This document shows, piece by piece, positions 46,507 through 55,962 of a stretch of 64,000 bases of DNA. The notes beneath the pieces were generated by a model. The model had not been told where the DNA came from. It was given only the letters and a program-made list of their open reading frames with translations, and ran no database searches. The translations under genes were made by a program, and so were the position numbers. The DNA comes from Zhongshania aquimaris (GTDB lineage Bacteria > Pseudomonadota > Gammaproteobacteria > Pseudomonadales > Spongiibacteraceae). The stretch lies in the NCBI RefSeq assembly GCF_019312595.1, contig NZ_JAHWDQ010000008.1:1-64000 (forward strand), in the 5' to 3' direction. The stretch's first letter is position 1, and every line of letters starts with the position of its first letter.

Positions 46507-46704
46507 CCTTACTAATTTCTTGAGTTACCGACTCGGTATTACAGTCTGTATTGCTGATTTTGAGTCGCGGTTATAACATGCAGAGATAATTTGCATGTAA
46601 TAGCTACCGGCGTTAGGGTTAAGCCATTGCTGAGACTGGTCTTCTGGCCCCAGTGATGGCAGCAGAAAAATCCCCTTGCGTGATAAATAAAACAGGAATG
46701 AGTA

Positions 46705-47481
46705 ATGAATTGGAAAGCCTTATCTGCAGTAGTGGTGATCGTCGCCGTCGCCGGGTTTGTTTGGTACGTTTTAGATCGCTCGGCAAATAGTGAGTATAAC
46801 GAACCGGTAGTTGAGACGGTCGATGACGCAGCCGCCAAAAAGAAGGTGAAAGAGACACTGGCGGTAGAGTCGGAGTCTGATTACAACGAAAAGGCGGCTT
46901 CGGCGCCTGAGCCACCTGTTGCAATCGATGGCAGCGATGAGCAGCTGCGCTCTGCGGCAGCGACTTTGTCGGCACCGTTGGCTGAATGGATGCAGCCTGA
47001 TGAGCAAGTTCGGAAGTGGGTTTCTGTGGTCGATCAGCTCGCTACTTACCGATTCCCGACCAAGCATCTACCGCTGGTGTATAACAAAGAGCCTTTCTTG
47101 GCAGTTAAGACAGAAAAAGGCTTCAAGAACGACCCAGGAAACTACAAGCGTTGGGACGGGCTAGTCAATACGGTAACGGCGGTGGAGCCGAAAAGCTTGG
47201 CGATTTACTATAAAAAATGGTCGCCATTTTTAGAGGGCAGCTACAATGAATTGGGTAACCCCCAGTCGTTCGATAATCAGTTGCGCACAATGATTGAACA
47301 TTTGCTGATGGTTGAGCCCATTCCCGAGGATGCCGCCCTGAAGCAACCCAAGGTGTTGTATGAATACGTTGATCCAGTTTTAGAGAATGCGGATCCGCTA
47401 AGTAAATGGATGTGGCGCCTCGGGCCGGAAAACATGAAGAAACTGCAGGACTGGCTGCGGGACTTAGAACGCTTCCTTTAG
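46705..47481 (+). CDS. DUF3014 family membrane-anchored protein
   Basis: 258 residues. One N-terminal membrane anchor (ALSAVVVIVAVAGFVWYVL), a low-complexity linker, then the DUF3014 domain from about residue 70: VSVVDQLATYRFPTKHLPL, FKNDPGNYKRWDGLV, YNELGNP and LEYVDPVLE-like VLYEYVDPVLENADPLSKW. The bulk is probably periplasmic. Function of the family is not known. Single gene with its own terminator. Confidence 0.83.
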   Translation: MNWKALSAVVVIVAVAGFVWYVLDRSANSEYNEPVVETVDDAAAKKKVKETLAVESESDYNEKAASAPEPPVAIDGSDEQLRSAAATLSAPLAEWMQPDEQVRKWVSVVDQLATYRFPTKHLPLVYNKEPFLAVKTEKGFKNDPGNYKRWDGLVNTVTAVEPKSLAIYYKKWSPFLEGSYNELGNPQSFDNQLRTMIEHLLMVEPIPEDAALKQPKVLYEYVDPVLENADPLSKWMWRLGPENMKKLQDWLRDLERFL

Positions 47482-47507
47482 TATTTTAGCGCTAATTGGC
47501 CCCTCTG

Positions 47508-47540
47508 TTTCGCCATCCGTTTGGATGGCGAAAATTGTTT
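47508..47540 (+). terminator. Intrinsic terminator after the DUF3014 gene
   Basis: TTTCGCCATCC (47508-47518) pairs with GGATGGCGAAA (47523-47533), loop GTTT, then ATTGTTTT. Confidence 0.85.
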
Positions 47541-47607
47541 TACACTTGGTTACACTTCTGCTCCCGAATCCACTCATATAATAATTCTATGCAGCAGGTG
47601 AATAGCT

Positions 47608-48531
47608 ATGCCGGTAAGCCCCGTTGATTTAAATAATACCAATATCCTAATTACTGGCCCAACTGGGCAAGTCGCCGCACCGATCGTCGATGCGCTTAGT
47701 AAGATTGCCAATGTCACGGCGCTGGCGCGTTTTAGTAAAGATAGTGATAAAGCGGCGCTAGAGTCGCGTGGTATCAAGGTTATTCGCGCCGATCTCGCTG
47801 ATAAGAGCAGCTTACAAGCCTGTCCTGATGAGTTTGACTATGTATTGAATTTGGCTGTGGTTAAATCGGGGAACTTTGCCTACGATCTGGCTGCAAATGG
47901 CGAAGGGGTGGGGAATCTAATGGCTCGCTGCAAAAGTGCTAAGGCCTTTTTGCACTTCTCGTCCACTGCGGTATACGAATACGCGGGCCACTCTCCGCGC
48001 AAAGAATCAGATCCATTGGGTGATAATCATCGCGCCATGTTCCCCACGTACAGTATTGCTAAAATTGCGGCAGAAACGGTGTGCCGTTTCGCCGCGAAGC
48101 AATTTTCTATCCCCACCACGATTGCCCGTCTCAGTGTGCCTTACGGTAATAATGGCGGCTGGCCCTATTTTCACATGCTGATGATGAAGGAGAATATCCC
48201 TATTGATATTCATCCTGAAGGACCAAATACCTACAATCTGTTGCATGCCGAAGACTACATTGAAAAGATCCCGTATTTATTGGCTGCCGCGAGTGCTGAT
48301 GTCACCACGACCAACTTTGGTGGTTCTCAGGCGGTAAGTATTGAGGAGTGGTGCGGGTATATAACCGAGCTGACTGGGTTTGCACCAAAGTTTAACGAGA
48401 AAGCCTCGGCATTCGGTAGCCTGTCTATAGATACCACTCTCATGCATGAACTTATCGGTGAAACCCGAGTAGATTGGCGCGACGGTATTCGCGCCATGCT
48501 TGAAAATCTAGCGCCACAGGCACTTAAATAA
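47608..48531 (+). CDS. NAD(P)-dependent epimerase/dehydratase (extended SDR)
   Basis: 307 residues: Rossmann motif ILITGPTGQVAAPIVDAL, LHFSSTAVYEYAG (catalytic Ser/Thr region), YSIAKIAAETVC (Tyr-xxx-Lys) and a substrate domain. The sugar or other substrate cannot be predicted. AGGTGA precedes the ATG. It is followed 25 bp on by the convergent MaoC gene; no operon partner. Confidence 0.8.
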   Translation: MPVSPVDLNNTNILITGPTGQVAAPIVDALSKIANVTALARFSKDSDKAALESRGIKVIRADLADKSSLQACPDEFDYVLNLAVVKSGNFAYDLAANGEGVGNLMARCKSAKAFLHFSSTAVYEYAGHSPRKESDPLGDNHRAMFPTYSIAKIAAETVCRFAAKQFSIPTTIARLSVPYGNNGGWPYFHMLMMKENIPIDIHPEGPNTYNLLHAEDYIEKIPYLLAAASADVTTTNFGGSQAVSIEEWCGYITELTGFAPKFNEKASAFGSLSIDTTLMHELIGETRVDWRDGIRAMLENLAPQALK

Positions 48532-48556
48532 AGTGCTGGGTGAGCCGGCCGCTATC

Positions 48557-49426
48557 TTATAGTGGCTGGATAAAGCCGATGAGATGCGGTTTTACACCGG
48601 TTTTATCCCGCAATTCAAAATCCAAACTCGACTCGCCTTGCTCGTAATCTAGCCGCACGCTAGCCGGCAAAAATATGGGCGTTTTGAAATCGACATGGCA
48701 GCGAAACGCGTTGCTCTTAACGTCATCACTTAATGCCGCTAAGCAAGCGGCTTTGCTCCACATGCCGTGGATAACCATGCGCTTAAAGCCCAGTACCTTG
48801 GCACTGAGGTCATGGAGATGAATGGGGTTAAAGTCGCCAGAGGCGCGGGCGTATTGGCGGGCGTCGCTGCGCTTGATCTCAATAGTGCGGGAGTTCAGGT
48901 AATTGCGTGGCTCGGCGCGAGCCGCCTTGGGAGCGCTGGCGATATTGGTTCTGGCACGGGATAAATAGCGGCTAGTATCTTCCCACACCAGTTCGTCACC
49001 GCAGAATGCGTCACAGTGAAATGTGAATTCATAACCCTTGTCAGTGACATTGTGTTCGGCTACTTGGCAGCGGAGCAGGACTTCTTCCTCGCTGCTGATC
49101 TGTCGATGTTGAACAATAGTATTACTTAAATGTACGCAGCCCATAGGTGAAACTGGGAAGTCTTTATTGAGCATCAATTTCATATGCAAACGAAAGACTT
49201 GCACGTGGAGAAAGCTGGGCGACAGAAAGGGACTACTTTCACTAAAGCCACAGGCCTCGTTGTAGCGACGCAGCTGTTTAATATTGCTTTTGATATTGCC
49301 CACTACCAATATTTGCATAGGAAAGATCGGCGTACTACTGGGCTTTTTTCGGGTAATCGCCGCCTTTAGCAGCATTGGCGGTGTGCTGGGTAGTGACTTG
49401 AGCCTGAACTCATTGCTTGCGGTCAT
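48557..49426 (-). CDS. MaoC-like (R)-hydratase, HtdX type
   Basis: 289 residues with two hot-dog halves. The C-terminal half holds the hydratase motif YARASGDFNPIHLHDLSAKV followed by GFKRMVIHGMW, with catalytic Asp and His. It would hydrate trans-2-enoyl-CoA/ACP to the (R)-3-hydroxy form. Length and context agree with mycobacterial HtdX. GGAG lies about 10 bp before the ATG. Divergent from the AraC gene. Confidence 0.8.
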   Translation of the reverse strand: MTASNEFRLKSLPSTPPMLLKAAITRKKPSSTPIFPMQILVVGNIKSNIKQLRRYNEACGFSESSPFLSPSFLHVQVFRLHMKLMLNKDFPVSPMGCVHLSNTIVQHRQISSEEEVLLRCQVAEHNVTDKGYEFTFHCDAFCGDELVWEDTSRYLSRARTNIASAPKAARAEPRNYLNSRTIEIKRSDARQYARASGDFNPIHLHDLSAKVLGFKRMVIHGMWSKAACLAALSDDVKSNAFRCHVDFKTPIFLPASVRLDYEQGESSLDFELRDKTGVKPHLIGFIQPL

Positions 49427-49598
49427 TCGACTCTATCTCCATACTGAGCGTGGCACACTGGTTTGTAACAATTGCATACATACCCTAAAGTATAAAGAAA
49501 AATGCGGCATCAAGAATTTGCCCAGCCTCAGTGTCGTTTACGGCAGTTCGGTCAATGCTCGCCAGTGTTGATATTTTGTACAAAAGATACCCGCTTGA

Positions 49599-50651
49599 AT
49601 GACAGCATCAAACGCTAAAAATTTTTCCGATCTCAGCGACTCCAGTTTCCTGATTCAGCTGGTATATCCGGCTATGCAGAGTATGGGGCTGGATGTTGAG
49701 CGTATCGTCAGCGAGTGCAGAATCTCGCCAAACCTGTTGCAAGATCGTAGTGCTCGCTTCCCACACACAGCCCAATTACAGTTTTGGCGAGTATTGGAAG
49801 AAGTGAGCGGAGATCAAAATATTGGTCTGCACTTGGCCGATGCCGTTCAAGTATATCGTGGTCAAGTATTGGAATACTTGTTTCTGAGCAGCCCAAATTT
49901 TGGCGAAGGTTTAAAGCGTTCGCAGAACTATCAGCGCTTGGTGACCGATGCCATGCAGTTTGAACTGCAAATTGGCGAACCGCAATCGCGAATGGTGCTT
50001 GAGTTTGCAGGAGATGATGACCCTAGTTTCCGTCACCGCAATGAATGTTTTGCGCGTTTTTTGATCCGTTATTTTCAGGCGGTGACCGACGGCGCGTTCG
50101 TGATTGATGCGGTCAATTTAACTCATGCTGCGGTTGGCGATGTGGCGGAATACGAAAGGGTATTTGGTTGCCCCGTGCATTTTGAACAAAATGAATCCTC
50201 CTTGGTGTTCGCCACTTCAATTTTGGCGACACCCTCTACTCATGCCGAGCCCGACTTACTCAAATTGCACGAGAAATTGGCTAGCAAGCAATTGGAGCGA
50301 TTGTCGCGTCAGGATGTGGTTGGCGACGTGCGGCAAATAATTGCTGAAATGCTTGAGCTTGGTCAGCCAAGCCTAGAAAACATTGCCGCTCGTTTAAATA
50401 TGAATGAGCGTGTTTTGCGCGCCCGCCTCACTGAGGCCGGTACGAGCTTTAATCAGGTATTGGCGGATTACCGCTGCGTATTAGCTAAGCGTTTATTGGC
50501 TCGCACCGATGAGAGTATTGCTGATGTCGTGTATTTGACCGGTTTTTCGGAGCCCAGCACGTTCTATCGGGCCTTCAAACGCTGGACTGAGTTGACGCCC
50601 ATTGAATATCGCCAGCAGAAAAAAGCGGTGCAGGCTTTAGAAAGTGAGTGA
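49599..50651 (+). CDS. AraC-family transcriptional regulator
   Basis: 350 residues: an N-terminal Arabinose_bd-like domain (10-200, FPHTAQLQFWRVLEEVSGDQ) as in OruR/ArgR-type regulators, and a C-terminal double helix-turn-helix (250-345) with LENIAARLNMNERVLRARL and SIADVVYLTGFSEPSTFYRA followed by FKRWTELTPIEYR. Divergent from maoC across 172 bp, so maoC is a likely target; the effector is unknown. Confidence 0.88.
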   Translation: MTASNAKNFSDLSDSSFLIQLVYPAMQSMGLDVERIVSECRISPNLLQDRSARFPHTAQLQFWRVLEEVSGDQNIGLHLADAVQVYRGQVLEYLFLSSPNFGEGLKRSQNYQRLVTDAMQFELQIGEPQSRMVLEFAGDDDPSFRHRNECFARFLIRYFQAVTDGAFVIDAVNLTHAAVGDVAEYERVFGCPVHFEQNESSLVFATSILATPSTHAEPDLLKLHEKLASKQLERLSRQDVVGDVRQIIAEMLELGQPSLENIAARLNMNERVLRARLTEAGTSFNQVLADYRCVLAKRLLARTDESIADVVYLTGFSEPSTFYRAFKRWTELTPIEYRQQKKAVQALESE

Positions 50652-50669
50652 GTCTACTCTTCAGCGGGT

Positions 50670-51560
50670 TTAGATTTCGTTTCTCAGACGCAAAAAACTC
50701 GCAAATCGCGGCGTGCCATTGCTGCTAACCCCGTAGTATTTGTAAGTAATCACTGAGCCAATAGGCGGTGGAGTCTCGCGCTCGGCATCTGAAAATCCGC
50801 TGCCAATTTTGAATCTCAGCCCTTCCTTGGTTTCCACTAAAATGGCACCTAGCATCCCTTTGTACTTCCCTTTGCCTAGGAGGTGCTCTACAACAGTTGC
50901 CTCGGCATCTTGGTGGCGCTTTAGTTTGAGTAGGTCATCACTGCGATTGGAATGGTATGGCGCGCTAGCTAAATGCAACATCAGGCCTTCGCCACCCGCT
51001 TCAATAACCTCGTCAAGGTAGTTCATCAAGGTAAGTTCATCGCTGAATTTTCGCTGTATGACTAAGTGTAGATAGGGCGAGGAAGTATTGCTGATAATCT
51101 GTTTCAGCAGCGTCAAACGATAATCAAAACTACCTTCTGTCCTGGGAAGGTCAAATGCCATGAAACGAATCGTCTTCCATTCAGATTCAACGGGATTCTG
51201 TTTGCGTACCGCGCCAGATAGGGCGTCAAACTTTCCTCGTCCCATCCACAGCTCGCCGTCGATCGCAGCGCTGGGGAAGTCTGCTATAAACCAGTTCGGA
51301 GCCTGATATATATTGCCCTGCCTTGAAACGAGCTGGTGCCCATTCCAAAATGCGCGCACCCCGTCGTACTTTTCACTTACCCAATATTTATCGAGGTCAA
51401 TGTCACTGCGATAGACATTGGCGAGCATTAACGCGGGTTTGGAAAGGGCCTCGGCGGCATAAAGCAATGTATGTGGGATTAATACTAGCGTGACAATCAG
51501 TGTGTTGATTAGTAATGACACTAGTTTGCGATACTTGTATGAAAAGCGACGAGGGGTCAT
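50670..51560 (-). CDS. LigE-like ATP-dependent DNA ligase with export signal
   Basis: 296 residues from the ATG at 51560, which has GGAGG 7 bp upstream; a start at 51581 is disfavoured. An N-terminal signal peptide/anchor (LLINTLIVTLVLIPHTLLYA), then the nucleotidyltransferase core with active Lys in VSEKYDGVRAFWNG, DGELWMG and EGLMLHLA, and an OB-fold end (KIGSGFSDAERETPP). No extra binding domains. Periplasmic Lig E enzymes of Gram-negatives have this form and are linked to natural uptake or biofilm DNA; that role is inference. Confidence 0.85.
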   Translation of the reverse strand: MTPRRFSYKYRKLVSLLINTLIVTLVLIPHTLLYAAEALSKPALMLANVYRSDIDLDKYWVSEKYDGVRAFWNGHQLVSRQGNIYQAPNWFIADFPSAAIDGELWMGRGKFDALSGAVRKQNPVESEWKTIRFMAFDLPRTEGSFDYRLTLLKQIISNTSSPYLHLVIQRKFSDELTLMNYLDEVIEAGGEGLMLHLASAPYHSNRSDDLLKLKRHQDAEATVVEHLLGKGKYKGMLGAILVETKEGLRFKIGSGFSDAERETPPPIGSVITYKYYGVSSNGTPRFASFLRLRNEI

Positions 51561-51678
51561 TGTGAATCCTCCATGATTCAAACTTTGCTCTGACCATCAT
51601 ACCGTTGCTGGGAGAAAACATAAAAGATCGCCGGTATTCGCGATCGATAAATCTAGGTCTGTATTATTATTGCAAAGG

Positions 51679-51698
51679 CCCCGCCTAAATAGGCGGGG
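51679..51698 (-). terminator. Hairpin after fabG
   Basis: CCCCGCCTA and TAGGCGGGG pair perfectly around AA, 31 bp past the fabG stop, ahead of the ligase gene. On the minus strand CCTTTG follows, so the T-tract is short. Confidence 0.6.
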
Positions 51699-51729
51699 CG
51701 GTATATTACATAGAAAATGTTAGCGTGGG

Positions 51730-53112
51730 TTAAGCGCCAAACCACGATTGGCCACATACTCTCACGGTATTACCACTCACACCGCGCGACGCCGGATTGC
51801 CGAAGAATGAAATCGTTTCGGCCACATCAACAGGCAAACCACCCTGCGATAGTGAGTTAAGGCGGCGGCCAAACATGCGGGTAAACAATGGAATTGCTGC
51901 AGTCATTGCAGTTTCTATAAAGCCGGGCGCGACTGCGTTCACGGTGATATTTTTATCGGCTAGCTCTTTTGACTGGGCCATGAAATCAACATAACCAATA
52001 ACACCGGCTTTTGATGCGGCATAATTGGTTTGTCCTCGTTGACCACCAATACCGTTCATAGATGAAACCCCGATAATGCTGCCGCCGTCGTTGATGGTGT
52101 TGGTTTTGAGTAACTCAGCCGTGATGCGCTGAGCGGCTGCTAAGTTGATATCTAGCGTCATCTGCCAATGTGGTTCGCTCATATTCGCAATGGTTTTATC
52201 GCGGGTTACGCCAGCGTTGTGAACAATAATATCGACGCCGCCGAGTTCGCCAAGTGCTTTAGTGATAATGGCGGGAGCGTCAGCACTAGTGATGTCGGCA
52301 ATAACCGCTTTTCCGTTTAGGCGCGTCATGACCTTGTTCAAGTCAGTCTCCATAGGCGCAACATCGACACCGACAACGGTCGCGCCATCGCGGGCCAGAG
52401 TGTCAGCGATGGCTTCGCCAATACCCCGTGAGGCGCCAGTCACCAAGGCAATTTTGCCGGCCAATGGCTTATGCCAGTCAGATATCGTGTTTGCGCTTGC
52501 CGCCCGCACTTTTATTACTTGGCCGCTGATATACGCTGACTTAGGTGACAAGATAAAACGCAGGCTGCTATCCAGGTTGGCGTCGGCGCCGTCGGCAACG
52601 GTAATTAATTGCGCTGTCGCGCCTTTGCTGCCCACTTCTTTGGCCAAAGAGCGGCTCAAACCTTCAAGTGAACGTTGGGTTGCAGCGGCTTCGGGGGTGG
52701 CGCACAACAAGTGCGGGCGTCCCAGAATCACAATTCTACCGCTACTTTTAAGTTTGCGAATGTTGGCATTAAAAAAGCGGTAGGCTGATACTAGCTCGGT
52801 AGCGTCAAGCAAGCCGCTGCCATCAAATACGAGTGCCTGATAGCGTTCTGCAGTATTGCTATCTGTATTACCACCCAGTTGAGTGGCGGCCTCTGGGCTG
52901 TAAAACACCTGGGCATCACTCTCAGCGAAATTGCTTTGCACTCGGCTGAGTAACTGTGCGTTGTCACCTGCGCCGACTAAAACGGCACCCGAGAAATAGC
53001 TGTGCTGTGTGGTGTCATAGCGGAGTAACTCAGTTGGTACGGTTACACCCATGGCGCCAAGCAGTTTTTTACCTGCTGCAGAATTAATCAGCTTTTCGAT
53101 TCTATCGCTCAT
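51730..53112 (-). CDS. fabG: High-molecular-weight 3-oxoacyl-ACP/CoA reductase (FabG4-like)
   Basis: 460 residues, nearly twice normal FabG. The N-terminal ~205 residues are a degenerate Rossmann domain; the C-terminal domain is a full SDR with LVTGASRGIGEAIADTL, NAGVTRD, Ser in IIGVSSMNGIGG and YAASKAG. Start MSDRIEKL at 53112 has GGAGA 8 bp upstream; the open frame to 53223 is unsupported. The architecture is that of mycobacterial FabG4, which reduces 3-oxoacyl-CoA. Divergent from the thiolase gene. Confidence 0.88.
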   Translation of the reverse strand: MSDRIEKLINSAAGKKLLGAMGVTVPTELLRYDTTQHSYFSGAVLVGAGDNAQLLSRVQSNFAESDAQVFYSPEAATQLGGNTDSNTAERYQALVFDGSGLLDATELVSAYRFFNANIRKLKSSGRIVILGRPHLLCATPEAAATQRSLEGLSRSLAKEVGSKGATAQLITVADGADANLDSSLRFILSPKSAYISGQVIKVRAASANTISDWHKPLAGKIALVTGASRGIGEAIADTLARDGATVVGVDVAPMETDLNKVMTRLNGKAVIADITSADAPAIITKALGELGGVDIIVHNAGVTRDKTIANMSEPHWQMTLDINLAAAQRITAELLKTNTINDGGSIIGVSSMNGIGGQRGQTNYAASKAGVIGYVDFMAQSKELADKNITVNAVAPGFIETAMTAAIPLFTRMFGRRLNSLSQGGLPVDVAETISFFGNPASRGVSGNTVRVCGQSWFGA

Positions 53113-53354
53113 ACTCAGATCTCCATCAGGGGTGTTAAATACAGTAATTCGGTCTACATTACATAGCAGCTTTGTCGAACATGGCTCTGTCAAATACCGA
53201 GCACAGTTCTTTAATGGCTGCATTGTAGCCGCACTACTCTATAAGATGATTGACAGTGCCGACCTATAGAACGGTCAATTCAGCCAATGTGGCTATAGAG
53301 AAGCTTGCTAAACTGCGGCCACTTTACTCTTATATGATTTTTTGAGGTCAGATT

Positions 53355-54653
53355 ATGTCACAGGCAATTAAGCGCGTAGCGATCATTGGCGGTAACCGTA
53401 TTCCGTTTACTCGCTCCAACACAGCCTATTTCGGCGTGAGCAACCAGTCTATGCTAACTGCAGCAATAGAGGGCTTGGTGCAGCGTTATAATTTGCAAGG
53501 TGTGTTGCTCGGCGATGTAGTTGCCGGTGCCGTAATGAAGCATAGCCGCGATTTTAACCTGACCCGCGAGTCCGTATTAGGTACCTCTCTTAACTCGGAT
53601 ACGCCCTGTTTCGATATTCAACAAGCCTGCGGTACCGGTTTGCAAGCGATCAATGTCGTTGCCAACCAAATAGCGCTCGGTCAAATTGAAGCGGGTATTG
53701 CCGGTGGCGTAGACACCACCTCTGATGCACCTATTGGTGTAAGTGAGGGCTTACGTAAGATTTTGTTGCAAGTGAATAAAGCTCGTAGTTTTAGCGAACG
53801 TGTAAAGCCCTTTTTGCAGTTGCGTCCGAAAGATGTCGGTGTCTTGATTCCTGCCAATGCTGAGCCGCGCACGCGTATGTCTATGGGCGAGCACACAGAA
53901 GTGACCGCAAAAGCCTGGCAGATTCCCCGTGACCAGCAAGATGAGCTGGCCTGTACTAGTCATAAAAATTTAGCCGCCGCGTATGAGCGTGGATTTTTCG
54001 ATGACCTGATTACACCCTTCAATGGCGTGAACAAAGACAATATTTTGCGTGCTGACACGACTATTGAAAAACTGTCTTCGTTAAAGCCCGCTTTTGACAA
54101 GGAAAGTGGCCAAGGCACGTTGACGGCAGGTAATTCATCAACGTTGACCGACGGTGCTTCAGTGGTATTGCTGGCAAGTGAAGAGTGGGCAAAAGAGCGC
54201 GGTTTACAGGTGCGAGCTTACCTCACTATTGTTGAAACAGCTGCGGTGGACTTCTTTGGGAAAGACGGTGCCACAGAAAAAGAAGGATTATTACTGGCTC
54301 CAGCTTATGCGGTACCGCGTATGCTGGCGAAAGCGGGGCTAACTTTGCAGGATTTTGACTACTACGAGATTCACGAGGCATTTGCCGCGCAGGTGTTAGC
54401 GACCCTTAAGGCGTGGGAGGATGAGGCTTTCTGTAAAGATAAGTTGGGCCTTGATCGTGCGCTGGGCAGTATTGATCGTAGCAAGTTAAATGTTAACGGT
54501 AGTTCCTTAGCAGCGGGTCACCCTTTTGCAGCCACGGGTGGCCGTATTGTGGCGACCTTGGCCAAAATGCTGGAAGAAAAGGGCAGTGGCCGTGGTTTGA
54601 TTTCAATTTGTGCCGCCGGTGGGCAGGGCGTTACCGCCATTATTGAACGTTAA
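53355..54653 (+). CDS. fadI: Acetyl-CoA C-acyltransferase (thiolase, FadI/FadA2-like)
   Basis: 432 residues: nucleophilic Cys in DIQQACGTGLQAINV, HEAFAAQVLAT, GHPFAATGGRIV and second Cys in ISICAAGGQGVTAI. It cleaves or forms 3-oxoacyl-CoA. Length and sequence style fit FadI/FadA2 better than PhaA. Paired divergently with the FabG4-like reductase. Confidence 0.88.
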   Translation: MSQAIKRVAIIGGNRIPFTRSNTAYFGVSNQSMLTAAIEGLVQRYNLQGVLLGDVVAGAVMKHSRDFNLTRESVLGTSLNSDTPCFDIQQACGTGLQAINVVANQIALGQIEAGIAGGVDTTSDAPIGVSEGLRKILLQVNKARSFSERVKPFLQLRPKDVGVLIPANAEPRTRMSMGEHTEVTAKAWQIPRDQQDELACTSHKNLAAAYERGFFDDLITPFNGVNKDNILRADTTIEKLSSLKPAFDKESGQGTLTAGNSSTLTDGASVVLLASEEWAKERGLQVRAYLTIVETAAVDFFGKDGATEKEGLLLAPAYAVPRMLAKAGLTLQDFDYYEIHEAFAAQVLATLKAWEDEAFCKDKLGLDRALGSIDRSKLNVNGSSLAAGHPFAATGGRIVATLAKMLEEKGSGRGLISICAAGGQGVTAIIER

Positions 54654-54670
54654 TTTTCTAAGTGTGATTA

Positions 54671-54704
54671 AAAAGGCCCTCAGCTTGCGCTGAGGGCCTT
54701 TTTT
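54671..54704. terminator. Bidirectional intrinsic terminator
   Basis: AAAAGGCCCTCAGC and GCTGAGGGCCTTTT pair around TTGC with T-rich tracts in both orientations. It serves fadI (+) and the convergent lipoprotein gene (-). Confidence 0.9.
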
Positions 54705-54722
54705 TCCTTTTGTAGTTTGTCC

Positions 54723-55061
54723 TTATTTACCGTAGCTCGCACAGTCACCAAGCTCATAGCCAATGACTTTTTCGTCGGCACAGGCGCTGCAGGCGTTTCC
54801 GTAAGTATTATGTCTTTCGGACGGACACGGAGCTGTTACACAGCGGATACCGGTATCCACATGGCCACACACTGGGCGGTATTCCCGCGTACACATTTCT
54901 GGCCTTGGTGATTCACATTGGGTGAAACCACCTTGCATTCTGGACGTAGGGGCTTCTTTAGGCGTGCTAGTGCATGCGCTGAGCGCGAATAAAGCTAATA
55001 AGAAGACGCTAAAACGAGACAATTGCTTGTTTAGATTATTGCGTCCCTTCAATAAAACCAT
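54723..55061 (-). CDS. Lipoprotein with a Kazal-like cysteine-rich domain
   Basis: 112 residues. Lipoprotein signal with lipobox LSAC (ALFALSACTSTP). The mature part has eight cysteines after the lipid-bearing one; the stretch PEMCTREYRPVCG then TYGNACSACA follows the Kazal pattern C-x(n)-P-V-C-G ... T/Y-x-N-x-C. Kazal domains typically block serine proteases. Here it would sit on the cell envelope; the target is unknown. GGGGTG lies 5 bp before the ATG. Confidence 0.72.
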   Translation of the reverse strand: MVLLKGRNNLNKQLSRFSVFLLALFALSACTSTPKEAPTSRMQGGFTQCESPRPEMCTREYRPVCGHVDTGIRCVTAPCPSERHNTYGNACSACADEKVIGYELGDCASYGK

Positions 55062-55311
55062 CTGTCACCCCAGTTAATTGCTTTGCATGAGTAATAGGAG
55101 CCTCAGCTTAACGGTCTGCGCGCGCTTGCTCAAGATCGATGTTTTGCTACGCAGCTCTTCAATGAACTCCTCTGTAGAATAACTGTCATAGCCTTACGCT
55201 ATCAACGGCATTCTAAATCAATATTTTAGATATGGATGTGTCTTTGTTAAGCTGGTCAACAAGGTTTAGTTACAAACATTAAGCTATCAAACCACCAAAG
55301 GGAGAATGTGT

Positions 55312-55782
55312 ATGAAAGCTATCGATATTGGTATTAACGAAGCGAATCGTGAACAGATTGCCGGCGGGTTAAAGGTATTACTTGCAGATTCCTATACGCT
55401 CTATCTGCAAACTCATAATTTCCATTGGAATGTGACCGGCCCGCGTTTTCGCGACCTTCACCTGATGTTCGAGGAGCATTACACCGAGTTAGCACTGGCG
55501 GTAGATGATATTGCTGAGCGTATCCGTACCCTAGATGTCGCGGCGCCAGGAACCTATAAAGAATTTGCTCGCCTCAGTTCGATTGAGGAATTCGACGGCG
55601 TGCCAGATGCCGATGCGATGGTGGACATCCTCACCAAAGGTCATGAGCAAGTAGTGAAGAGTTGTCGTACCGTTTTGAAGGTGGCGCAAGAGGCTGACGA
55701 CGAATCTACCGCTTCGCTAGTGTCCGACCGTATGCGAATTCATGAGAAGACAGCTTGGATGCTGCGCGCGATTAACAAATAG
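55312..55782 (+). CDS. dps: Dps family DNA-protecting ferritin
   Basis: 156 residues from the ATG at 55312, which has GGGAG 8 bp upstream. Four-helix ferritin fold with the interfacial ferroxidase motif [20 protein letters not shown] and [17 protein letters not shown]. It oxidises and stores iron and protects DNA from peroxide. 250 bp upstream contain no gene. Strong terminator follows. Confidence 0.93.
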   Translation: MKAIDIGINEANREQIAGGLKVLLADSYTLYLQTHNFHWNVTGPRFRDLHLMFEEHYTELALAVDDIAERIRTLDVAAPGTYKEFARLSSIEEFDGVPDADAMVDILTKGHEQVVKSCRTVLKVAQEADDESTASLVSDRMRIHEKTAWMLRAINK

Positions 55783-55798
55783 TCGTACGATTGTTCTG

Positions 55799-55836
55799 GA
55801 ATGCGGCTGCTGCTGAGCTGCCGCATTCTTCTTTTT
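55799..55836 (+). terminator. Intrinsic terminator after dps
   Basis: GAATGCGGC (55799-55807) pairs with GCCGCATTC (55820-55828), then TTCTTTTT. Confidence 0.88.
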
Positions 55837-55962
55837 AGCAAACCTCCTATCGATAAAGTGCCCCGTGTAACATCGCGATAATCCTTGCGTCTACTTTTTA
55901 GCCATTTTTAACATTGGCTTATACATATTCGATAACGGCACATTAACACGCGGGATCAGATT

